NCBI RefSeq assembly: GCF_029953305.1
Contig: NZ_JASBAN010000001.1
Location: 1-64,000 of the forward strand
DNA: 64,000 nucleotides
Reading direction: 5' to 3'
Origin: Commensalibacter nepenthis
GTDB taxonomy: Bacteria; Pseudomonadota; Alphaproteobacteria; Acetobacterales; Acetobacteraceae
Shown: positions 39,687 through 46,017 of the stretch, in pieces
Layout: each line of letters opens with the position of its first letter
Numbering within the stretch: the first letter of the stretch is position 1
The notes under the pieces: model-generated
Told to the model about the DNA's origin: nothing
The model's database searches: none
The model's input: the letters and a program-made list of their open reading frames with translations, nothing else
Made by a program: the position numbers and the translations under genes

Positions 39687-40082
39687 TTATTCGTATAATT
39701 TTTTCAATAACACATCTAATCTTAATAAACTTTGAATATCACTAGGTAAGCCTTCAAAATAAGCTAATGTCAAATAAAAGTTTTCTAAATCGTTTTCATT
39801 ATAAGAAAAAATCATACACAGTATAAAAGCAACTTCATGATTTGATCGCATACGAGTAATTATATTATCTTCATCTAGTAAGGGCATAAAATTATCAAGA
39901 TGAATTAAAGGAAGCATGATTTTTCCACCATTAGGCAGATGATGTAATTTATAAACTTGATAATTATCTTTATGCTCGAAATTTATATCAGTCCATTTAT
40001 AAAAACTATCAACAAAAGCTTGTTCTTTAGCTGTATAAGCCCTGTCAACAGTTAAAACATCATCTAATCTTATAGAAATCAT
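39687..40082 (-). CDS. Unknown protein, hairpin-led gene
   Basis: The 131-residue protein starts MISIRLDDVLTVDRAY at an ATG (40082) with AAGGAT nine bases upstream; the longer frame from 40106 has no ribosome site. It is acidic, without signal peptide or membrane helix, and likely mainly helical at the C-terminus (LQSLLRLDVLLKKLYE-like, shown in part). I do not recognise it. Hairpin H2 lies 26 bases upstream. In plasmid leading regions such small acidic proteins are often anti-defence or DNA-mimic proteins, but there is no direct evidence here. Confidence 0.6.
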   Translation of the reverse strand: MISIRLDDVLTVDRAYTAKEQAFVDSFYKWTDINFEHKDNYQVYKLHHLPNGGKIMLPLIHLDNFMPLLDEDNIITRMRSNHEVAFILCMIFSYNENDLENFYLTLAYFEGLPSDIQSLLRLDVLLKKLYE

Positions 40083-40108
40083 AATTAATATCCTTAAATC
40101 TATCAAAA

Positions 40109-40233
40109 GCCCTTATTGGTTGGAGAAAAACAAGCAAAAGAAGCAAAGTCCAATCAAGGGTGCGAAGTATGAGCAACGAAGTCTCCCTTGAATGGACCTT
40201 GCCTTTTGCTAAAATTGTAAAAACCAATAGGGA
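40109..40233 (-). repeat. Large leader hairpin H2
   Basis: Outer arms GCCCTTATTGGTT and AACCAATAGGG, middle arms AGCAAAAG / CTTTTGCT, inner arms with TCCAATCAAGGG / CCCTTGAATGGA enclose a loop with TGCGAAG and AACGAAGTCT. On the minus strand it reads TTTACA and later CATTCA, possible promoter boxes. It ends 26 bases before the start of the gene at 39687-40082. Confidence 0.8.
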
Positions 40234-40312
40234 TTTGATAGATAGTATAAAGGAAAATTATTTATAATATGTGCTGTTAGTGTTAAATAAACGCATAATA
40301 ATAAAGCTAAGA

Positions 40313-40357
40313 ATATTCATTTAATACCAAGATTGTATCCTGGTATTAAATGAATAT
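40313..40357. repeat. Perfect 17-bp hairpin with conserved loop, copy 1
   Basis: ATATTCATTTAATACCA and its exact complement flank the 11-base loop AGATTGTATCC. The second copy at 43562-43598 has different arms but almost the same loop. It lies 4 bases past the methyltransferase gene and may be its terminator. Confidence 0.75.
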
Positions 40358-40361
40358 AAAA

Positions 40362-41149
40362 TTAAATCAGATTAAATTGTAAGCCATTATCTACAACAAG
40401 CCCTGCATAATTATAAAGTGGCTCTGTAAAATCAAAACTCATAATCTCACAAAGTTGTTTTGTATTATTCCAAAGTTCAGTAGCGTAACCTGTATCTATT
40501 GAACAGCAATAATATTGATAGTTAAATTGTGTTTTATTAAAAAATCGTTATATTTTTTACTAAACCTATCAACATATTCTCTTGAACCTGAATATTTAAA
40601 AGGTGCGCTATTTTGTGAAAGAATAAATGCTCCTTCTTTGGCAATTTTTGAAGCCAGTAATAAACATTGAAACTCAAAGTCTAATTTCATTGTGTTATTC
40701 GATGATTTAAATTTTCCGTAAGGTGGATTAGAGATCGCTAGATCGAATACCCCTAATTCATCATAATTAACATCAAAAATATCAGCTAAAATCCAGTTAG
40801 CTTCAGGAACTACTTTTTTACCAACTTCAACATATTCTCGATTTATTTCAATGCAAGTAATTTCATTACTAACTCCGTATGAATAACGATTTTGATAATG
40901 ATATGCCAGTCTTCCAATTCCTGCACATAAATCAATGATACGGCCATTATCACAGTTATTTATTACTCTAAAATCTCTAGCTAAGGTGAGTGGGGTAAAA
41001 AATGCGCCAATTAGTTTATGATGTTGATTAATCCCTTCATTGTAATGTTCAAGAATAAAGTAACGATCGTCTTCATTTAATGCCTTATCAGAATAGACTA
41101 AATCTAATGCTTGATTATGTAATTTAATCGCTTGCTTATTAATACTCAT
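40362..41149 (-). pseudogene. SAM-dependent DNA methyltransferase, frameshifted near the 3' end
   Basis: The 217-codon frame (41149 to 40496) has the SAM-binding motif DLCAGIGRLAYHYQ near residue 72 and the catalytic NPPY near 138, which is typical of N6-adenine methyltransferases. The frame ends abruptly after INIIAVQ. Another frame continues directly with SIDTGYATELWNNTKQ and ends GLQFNLI at 40362; SIDT followed by a conserved acidic end is what intact relatives have. A one-base shift near 40500 joins them. The core is complete, so the short form could still work. Hairpin H3 lies 24 bases upstream. Solitary methyltransferases are typical anti-restriction genes on plasmids. Confidence 0.7.
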
Positions 41150-41173
41150 TTTATCACTCCATCATGTCATTTA

Positions 41174-41308
41174 ACAAAAAAGCCTGTGTTATGAGTTCAA
41201 CAAGCGCATGATGAGTTAGAAACAAGGCTTCGAAGTATCCGAACCAAAGGCTAGGCCTTGTTTCTAATGATGGAATGTGCTGAACTCAATATCAACACAG
41301 GCTTTGTT
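41174..41308 (-). repeat. Large leader hairpin H3
   Basis: Outer arms AACAAA-AGCCTGTGTT and AACACAGGCTTTGTT, middle arms GAGTTCA / TGAACTC, inner arms TTAGAAACAAGG / CCTTGTTTCTAA enclose a loop with CGAAG and CCGAAC. The stem sequence is wholly different from H4-H6 while the three-part layout and length are kept. Confidence 0.75.
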
Positions 41309-41411
41309 AAAGTGGCCTGATAAATGATGTGGTAAAGCGTTTAAAAAGTAAGAAACACACTGTCTAATGATTGGTTGGTTAGATAAAACGCTACAATTTC
41401 TGCGCGGATAA

Positions 41412-42116
41412 TTAACGCTCTATATCTGGCTCTTGTTTTGGTTTATCGAGCGTTTTAACCGTTTTACTTTGTTGTTTTGTAGGTTGAGTTTTATTAAGAG
41501 TTTGTGTGGGGTCTATTCTTTCAATCGGTTTATCTAGTTTAACCAAATTATCCCTAATCAATTTCGTTAATGGGGCATAGTCCATATCTTCCGCAGAAAT
41601 GCTCGCCTCTATCATAGCTTCTTTGGCATGTCCCATTTTTTTTAAATCAATTTCATAACCATTTACTTTGGCTAAATCATTAATAAACAAGCGTTGTGTG
41701 CGACCGTTTCCCTCTCTAAAAGGATGTATCATATTAATTTCACCCATATAATAAGCTGCCCTTTCTGCAAACTTATCAGGACTTGAGCCCCGCAGATAAT
41801 TTTCTTTTTTTAATTCGTTTGATAATTTATTAAATGAGCTTTCTATAAACTCATTATGAGCAAAAGCCGTATCTCCTTTAGAAATATTTACTTTGCGAAC
41901 TTCTCCAGCCCAAGGATAAACATCTTGAAAGATTGTTTTATGAATAGCTCTGCTATGTGCAAGATCAAAATTACCATAAACCTTATCTAATTTGGCTAAC
42001 TTTTCTATTCGATAACCGCTATATTCTATTTCAATCTGACTTAATTGTTCTTGCGTAGTCGCTTTAACTTTATTTTTTAAGATTCCTGTTTTTTTATCAA
42101 TATATGGATCGTCCAT
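41412..42116 (-). CDS. Fic-domain toxin, VbhT-like (cassette A)
   Basis: Fic proteins transfer AMP from ATP to target proteins; VbhT-type toxins modify DNA gyrase or topoisomerase IV. The 234-residue protein has the complete active-site motif HPFREGNGRTQR at 131-142 and the flap region before it. No inhibitory helix motif is present inside the protein, so it depends on a separate antitoxin (class I), which lies 21 bases upstream. The C-terminus is a lysine/glutamine-rich tail ending KPKQEPDIER, nearly the same as in the second copy, reminiscent of BID-type or secretion tails, but not identifiable. Confidence 0.88.
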   Translation of the reverse strand: MDDPYIDKKTGILKNKVKATTQEQLSQIEIEYSGYRIEKLAKLDKVYGNFDLAHSRAIHKTIFQDVYPWAGEVRKVNISKGDTAFAHNEFIESSFNKLSNELKKENYLRGSSPDKFAERAAYYMGEINMIHPFREGNGRTQRLFINDLAKVNGYEIDLKKMGHAKEAMIEASISAEDMDYAPLTKLIRDNLVKLDKPIERIDPTQTLNKTQPTKQQSKTVKTLDKPKQEPDIER

Positions 42117-42137
42117 GTTCCATCACTTTAGAAAATA

Positions 42138-42341
42138 CTATTTATTAGAAATTATTTTATCCACTCTTGCTTGTATTCTTGCAAAACGTTCTTCATCAGT
42201 TATTTCACCATTAATATACAGCTTTGCGTCATCAAGATGTTCTTTAGAATGCTCTAAGCCTTCTAAACGTAGATTACCCACAGACATTTCATGAGCTTTT
42301 AAACGGCGTTGCTTTTCTTTTTCTGATATTTTATTCATCAT
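42138..42341 (-). CDS. VbhA-like antitoxin (cassette A)
   Basis: The 67-residue protein has the VbhA layout, a helix with RRLKAHEMSVGNLRLEGLE followed by an acidic helical tail. The inhibitory motif of the family is (S/T)xxxE(G/N); here the corresponding stretch reads NLRLEG, so the glutamate that blocks ATP binding in Fic is kept and the serine is replaced. AAGGAAATAAA precedes the ATG. The intergenic region upstream holds a 7-bp inverted repeat (42387-42404) that may be an operator. Confidence 0.75.
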   Translation of the reverse strand: MMNKISEKEKQRRLKAHEMSVGNLRLEGLEHSKEHLDDAKLYINGEITDEERFARIQARVDKIISNK

Positions 42342-42386
42342 TTTTATTTCCTTAATGTAACACTTATTTATACCGTATATTTTACC

Positions 42387-42404
42387 ATTAATCCATTGAT
42401 TAAT
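42387..42404 (-). promoter_or_regulatory. Possible operator upstream of vbhA-like gene A
   Basis: ATTAATC and GATTAAT flank CATT. The same site occurs with one mismatch at 45234-45251 in front of the second vbhA-like gene, in an otherwise well conserved intergenic region. Confidence 0.35.
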
Positions 42405-42451
42405 AGCGTTATTTACATAGAAAAAGCATTGTGTTTTAATTAAATCTTTAG

Positions 42452-42829
42452 CTAATCATCAAATTTCCGATCAAAATACGTTATAGAAATATAATCCTCT
42501 CTATTTCTGCAATATAGAAGAACACCAGTTTGTGCATCCCAACAGGGTTCTTCTGAAGGTTCATAAGGGTAGTATTGTTCATAGTCATGAACATCCTTTT
42601 TTAGTGTTATTATTTTTACTTTGGGAAAGTCTGGTTTTAAACCCTTTTTTAAAGCCCTGAATTGAGCTTCTACATTAGAACCAAGCCCGACCTTGGCTAT
42701 ATCCATAATAAATTCTTGTTGTGCTTCTTCCTTAGTTGAAAATAACCGAGATTTTTCTGGAGGATAATCCACTTCCGCCCATACACATAGTACGTAGTAA
42801 TTTTTGTATTGATTATATAAATCACTCAT
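42452..42829 (-). CDS. Unknown protein MSDLY-A, first gene of cassette A
   Basis: The 125-residue protein starts MSDLYNQYKNYYVLCVWAE and is acidic, with many tyrosines (for example HDYEQYYPYEPSEEP). It is a diverged paralog of the protein at 45260-45658, with the same start and a shared NREDYI / NRESMI region near the end. No signal peptide or known motif. Hairpin H4 lies 12 bases upstream, and the antitoxin gene follows after 110 bases. Small acidic proteins can mimic DNA, a role I only suggest. Confidence 0.6.
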   Translation of the reverse strand: MSDLYNQYKNYYVLCVWAEVDYPPEKSRLFSTKEEAQQEFIMDIAKVGLGSNVEAQFRALKKGLKPDFPKVKIITLKKDVHDYEQYYPYEPSEEPCWDAQTGVLLYCRNREDYISITYFDRKFDD

Positions 42830-42841
42830 ATTGACACCTCT

Positions 42842-42998
42842 ATTAACTCTTTGAAGCCTTGATTGGCTAGGCGTTTATCAGCAAAAGAGAATAAGATTAA
42901 ATCAAGGGTGCGAAGAATGAAGCAACGAAGTTTCCCTTGAATTAATCGTTTTTTTTGCTAAACGTCAAAAAAAACCAGAAAGGATTTAAAGAGTTAAT
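42842..42998 (-). repeat. Large leader hairpin H4
   Basis: Outer arms ATTAACTCTTT / AAAGAGTTAAT, then CCTTGATTGG / CCAGAAAGG, middle arms GGCGTTTATCAGCAAAA / TTTTGCTAAACGTC, inner arms ATTAAATCAAGGG / CCCTTGAATTAAT. The loop has TGCGAAG and AACGAAGTTT. On the minus strand TTGACG and GATTAA are about 15 bases apart. It is the longest copy. Confidence 0.85.
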
Positions 42999-43108
42999 GA
43001 GATATGACCAATAATGTAATACGATAAAATCTAACACTATGTTATGATTTGATAGATTTAAAATAATGTTTATAGTTATACCTAATAAAATTATTTAAGA
43101 GTATGTAA

Positions 43109-43555
43109 ATGAGTAGATATTTAATAACATTTGATATGGATACAGATTGTTTAGAAGAACACTATCATTCTAATAATGCTAATAACGCCTATAGCGATAT
43201 TAAAAGGATTTTACAAAAACATCATTTTCAAAACATACAAGGTAGTGTGTATCTAGGTGATGAAAATGTTAGTGAAGCGCATGGCACTATAGCTATTCAA
43301 GAATTAACTCTAAAATATGATTGGTTTTATAGCTGTGTATCCAACATTAAATTCTATAGGATAGAAAGTGATTTAAATGCTCAATTTATCGCTGATGGTG
43401 TACATCAAGCTAAACAAGCCTTTTTATCAAGAATAGAAGGATTAAAACAAAGCCTCGTTGAAAGTGGATTAGATGAAGCGCAAATTACTAAAATATTAGA
43501 GAAACAAATGCTTCAACTAGATCAACTAAATCAATTGGAATATCAAAAAAAATAA
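43109..43555 (+). CDS. vapD: VapD-family endoribonuclease
   Basis: VapD is a small Cas2-related ribonuclease common on plasmids. The 148-residue protein has the family start MSRYLITFDMDTDCLEEHYH and the segment HFQNIQGSVYLGDENVS, with the putative catalytic aspartates in DMD. A C-terminal coiled-coil tail (about 95-148) is longer than in the basic family. No antitoxin gene is next to it. It is the only plus-strand gene between the toxin pair at 37.6 kb and the resolvase and has no large hairpin upstream. Confidence 0.9.
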   Translation: MSRYLITFDMDTDCLEEHYHSNNANNAYSDIKRILQKHHFQNIQGSVYLGDENVSEAHGTIAIQELTLKYDWFYSCVSNIKFYRIESDLNAQFIADGVHQAKQAFLSRIEGLKQSLVESGLDEAQITKILEKQMLQLDQLNQLEYQKK

Positions 43556-43561
43556 CTCTTT

Positions 43562-43598
43562 TAATTCAATACCAAGATCATATCCTGGTATTGAATTA
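43562..43598. repeat. Perfect 13-bp hairpin with conserved loop, copy 2
   Basis: TAATTCAATACCA and its exact complement flank the loop AGATCATATCC, which differs from copy 1 at only two positions. It lies between the convergent vapD and the 43604 gene and may end both transcripts. Confidence 0.75.
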
Positions 43599-43603
43599 CA
43601 TAA

Positions 43604-43903
43604 CTAAAAATGATTAATTGCGTAGCCTGTATGAGTTGCGAATAACAATCTCTCACCTGTTTTAAATTGCTCTTTAAGTTCTGTAAGTAAAGCAATATCT
43701 TCTACACTTGAAAAATCAGTGTCATATCTTCTTTTATATAAAAACTTTACACAAAAATAATAATGATTGAATTGTTTATCAAAGAATACAGGTCTCCAGT
43801 ATTCATCAACAGCAACCCATTCAAGCCTATCAATAAGCTCATGAATAACCTCTTTCCTTAATTGATCTAACTCTGAATACACACTTGGAATATCATTATT
43901 CAT
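43604..43903 (-). CDS. Unknown small protein, intact paralog of 39105-39424
   Basis: The protein from the ATG at 43903 (GAGAGAAATT upstream) has 99 residues and begins MNNDIPSVYSELDQLR. It has RLEWVAVDEYWRPVFFDKQ in the middle and ends GYAINHF, matching the broken gene at 39105 throughout. No known motif is visible. Hairpin H5 lies 22 bases upstream. The fact that the island carries two copies, both under a leader hairpin, suggests a function in the mobile element. Confidence 0.65.
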   Translation of the reverse strand: MNNDIPSVYSELDQLRKEVIHELIDRLEWVAVDEYWRPVFFDKQFNHYYFCVKFLYKRRYDTDFSSVEDIALLTELKEQFKTGERLLFATHTGYAINHF

Positions 43904-43925
43904 AATTTCTCTCACTAACTATTTT

Positions 43926-44047
43926 GCCGTTATTGGCTACGAGATAAAAAGCAAAAGAAGCAAAGACCCAATCAAGGATGCGAAGCAACGAAGTTTGCCT
44001 TGAATGGGTCCTGCCTTTTGCTAAAACTCAAATAAAGCCAATAAGGG
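43926..44047 (-). repeat. Large leader hairpin H5
   Basis: Outer arms GCCGTTATTGGCT / AGCCAATAAGGG, middle arms AGCAAAAG / CTTTTGCT, inner arms GACCCAATCAAGG / CCTTGAATGGGTC. The loop reads ATGCGAAGCAACGAAGTTTG. On the minus strand TTGAGT lies near the start of the element. Confidence 0.85.
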
Positions 44048-44118
44048 TCAATGAGTATGGAGAGAACATAAAGTTAATGAGTTATACGGAGTTAAATATT
44101 ATCTTCATTGAAAAAAAC

Positions 44119-44132
44119 TTCGTACGTACGAA
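44119..44132. repeat. 14-bp palindrome TTCGTACGTACGAA, copy 3
   Basis: It lies in the 321-base gap between hairpin H5 and the end of the second Fic gene. Apart from H5 and this palindrome the gap shows nothing I can name. Confidence 0.85.
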
Positions 44133-44224
44133 ATTATATGAACTATAAAAAAGGTGAGTATATTGATTACCCTACAAGTGACCCTATAAAAATAGATAAA
44201 ACGCTACAATTTCTGCGTGGATAA

Positions 44225-44923
44225 TTAACGCTCTATATCTGGCTCTTGTTTTGGTTTATCAAGTGTTTTAACCGTTTTACTTTGTTGTTTTGTAGGTTGC
44301 GCTTTATTTAGCGATTGCGTAGGGTCTATGCGCTCTAAGGGTTTATCCAATTTAACCAAGTTATTTTTAATGAGGTTAGATAATGGACTAAAATCTTTAT
44401 TCAAACAAGCAATACTTGCTTCTCTCATATCTTTTGAACTTACTTTATCAAACTCAATTTTATAACCATTAACTTTAGCTAAATCATTGATAAACATGCG
44501 CTGAGTACGCCCGTTTCCCTCTCTAAAAGGATGTATTGCATTTATTAAGCCCATATATAAGCTCGCACTCTTTGCAAACTTATCAGGACTAGAACCTTGC
44601 AGATAATTTTGTTTTTTAATTTCGTTTGAAAGAATATCAAATGCGACTTCAATTTTCTGATTAGGATAAAATAGAGTATCTTCTTTTTGAATATCAACCG
44701 TTCTTATCTCACCAGCCCAAGGATAAACATCTTGAAAAAGTGTTTTGTGGAGTTCCTTTGCATAGTTAAGATCAAAATTACTATGTATCACGGTGCGTTC
44801 ATTTAATTTTTGTGCGCGGATGTCAGTCCATCCTAATTCAAACGCTTCTAATTGCTTCTGCGTAGTAGCTTGAATATTATTTTTTAACAGACCTGTTTTT
44901 TTATCAATATATGGATCGTCCAT
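44225..44923 (-). CDS. Fic-domain toxin, VbhT-like (cassette B)
   Basis: The 232-residue protein is a paralog of the Fic protein at 41412-42116, with the same motif HPFREGNGRTQR at 131-142. Its C-terminal 30 residues are identical or nearly so to cassette A (TKQQSKTVKTLDKPKQEP), while the N-terminal half has diverged. So the ends are kept alike by recent conversion or by selection. The vbhA-like antitoxin lies 34 bases upstream. Adenylylation of a host protein such as gyrase is the family role. Confidence 0.88.
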   Translation of the reverse strand: MDDPYIDKKTGLLKNNIQATTQKQLEAFELGWTDIRAQKLNERTVIHSNFDLNYAKELHKTLFQDVYPWAGEIRTVDIQKEDTLFYPNQKIEVAFDILSNEIKKQNYLQGSSPDKFAKSASLYMGLINAIHPFREGNGRTQRMFINDLAKVNGYKIEFDKVSSKDMREASIACLNKDFSPLSNLIKNNLVKLDKPLERIDPTQSLNKAQPTKQQSKTVKTLDKPKQEPDIER

Positions 44924-44957
44924 GTTCCATTACTTTAGAAAAATTTAAAACATAATA

Positions 44958-45188
44958 CTAAGTATTTCTCAATGGATTTCCATTATAATGAGGAATTATT
45001 TTCTTAAGTCTTGCTTCCATTCTATCTATACGTTCTTCTTCGGTTATTTCTCCTTTGGCATAAGCGATACCATCTTCTATTTGTTCTTTACAAGGCTCTA
45101 GCCCATCCAAACGCAAATCAGCAATAGACATTTTATGAGCATCTAAACGATGTGCTATTTCTTTTTCTGATAATTTAACTTTAGTCAT
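44958..45188 (-). CDS. VbhA-like antitoxin (cassette B), altered motif
   Basis: The 76-residue protein from the ATG at 45188 (AAGGAAATAAAA upstream) is a paralog of the antitoxin of cassette A. In the inhibitory motif the stretch reads DLRLDG, so the glutamate expected to block ATP binding is aspartate. This could weaken the antitoxin or reflect co-evolution with its Fic partner. The C-terminus is longer than in cassette A. Confidence 0.7.
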   Translation of the reverse strand: MTKVKLSEKEIAHRLDAHKMSIADLRLDGLEPCKEQIEDGIAYAKGEITEEERIDRMEARLKKIIPHYNGNPLRNT

Positions 45189-45233
45189 TTTTATTTCCTT
45201 AATGTAACATCTATTAATACTATATATTTTACC

Positions 45234-45251
45234 ATTAATCCATTGATTTAT
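45234..45251 (-). promoter_or_regulatory. Possible operator upstream of vbhA-like gene B
   Basis: ATTAATC and GATTTAT flank CATT, with one mismatch compared with the site at 42387-42404. Conservation of the whole intergenic stretch between the two cassettes supports a promoter here. Confidence 0.35.
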
Positions 45252-45259
45252 GGTGTTAT

Positions 45260-45658
45260 TTACATAGAAAATGCTATATTTTCGTTCAAATGATAAGATA
45301 CACAAAAAAGGTCTCTAATCATGCTTTCTCTATTTTGGTAGTAAGGAAAATATCCCCATTCTTCACCTCTTATATAGTCACTATCTCGATAATCGTTATA
45401 CGTTTCATAGTGTTTAATATAGTCTTTTAATGTGGTAATTGAGACAGTGTAATCATTATTCTCATATAGCTCTAAAAGATACTTATATTGTTCTTCTATG
45501 TCATTATCTAACAAACTTGCATCACATATTTCTTTTATAAAATATATTTTTGCTTCGATTTTGCTATTAAATAAACATTCAACGGGTAATCCATATTCAT
45601 CCTTATGAGTTATATGCAAGCTATATTTATTCTTTAGTCGATCATATAAATCACTCAT
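45260..45658 (-). CDS. Unknown protein MSDLY-B, first gene of cassette B
   Basis: The 132-residue protein starts MSDLYDRLKNKYSLHITHK and is a diverged paralog of the protein at 42452-42829. It is acidic and tyrosine-rich, with no recognised domain. Hairpin H6 lies 26 bases upstream of the start. It heads the second copy of the cassette MSDLY, VbhA-like, Fic. Confidence 0.6.
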   Translation of the reverse strand: MSDLYDRLKNKYSLHITHKDEYGLPVECLFNSKIEAKIYFIKEICDASLLDNDIEEQYKYLLELYENNDYTVSITTLKDYIKHYETYNDYRDSDYIRGEEWGYFPYYQNRESMIRDLFCVSYHLNENIAFSM

Positions 45659-45684
45659 ATTGTAATCTCCATTAACTTATTAAA

Positions 45685-45807
45685 GCCTTGATTGGCTTGG
45701 CGTTTATCAGCAAAAGAGAATAAGGTTAAATCAAGGGTGCGAAGCAACGAAGTTTCCCTTGATTTAATCGGCTCTTTTGCTAAACGTCACAAAAAGCCAA
45801 TAAGGGC
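45685..45807 (-). repeat. Large leader hairpin H6
   Basis: Outer arms GCCTTGATTGGCTT / AAGCCAATAAGGGC, middle arms GGCGTTTATCAGCAAAAGAG / CTCTTTTGCTAAACGTC, inner arms TTAAATCAAGGG / CCCTTGATTTAA. The loop reads TGCGAAGCAACGAAGTTT. On the minus strand TTGTGA and GATTAA are 17 bases apart, a good promoter spacing. Confidence 0.85.
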
Positions 45808-45893
45808 AAAATAGATCGTAAGAGGTTTATGCAATCACATGATATAAGATGACATAATCAAAAAGGATAATAATGACGGCCATTAAATAAATA

Positions 45894-45994
45894 TCTATTT
45901 TGGGTATACTCAAAATAGACTATTGAAATTCATCTATTTTAGAATAAATATATAATCTATAATAGACTGTCTATTTTAAGTAGTCTATAATAGA
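45894..45994 (+). promoter_or_regulatory. res-like resolution site with three subsites
   Basis: Three imperfect inverted repeats with the same arms (TCTATTTT at the left, AATAGA at the right) lie at 45894-45919 (26 bp), 45933-45966 (34 bp) and 45970-45994 (25 bp). Sizes and order match the subsites I, II and III of Tn3-type res sites (28, 34, 25), and the resolvase gene starts 23 bases further on. The centre of subsite I, GGTATACT, would be the crossover point. Confidence 0.75.
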
Positions 45995-46017
45995 TTTTTT
46001 AAAGGTATTTTTAAATA

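Noticed and set aside
39473-45807. Retron msr/msd or CRISPR repeats as explanation for the hairpins
   Set aside because: No reverse transcriptase or cas genes are near, spacing is irregular, and each copy is tied to a gene start.
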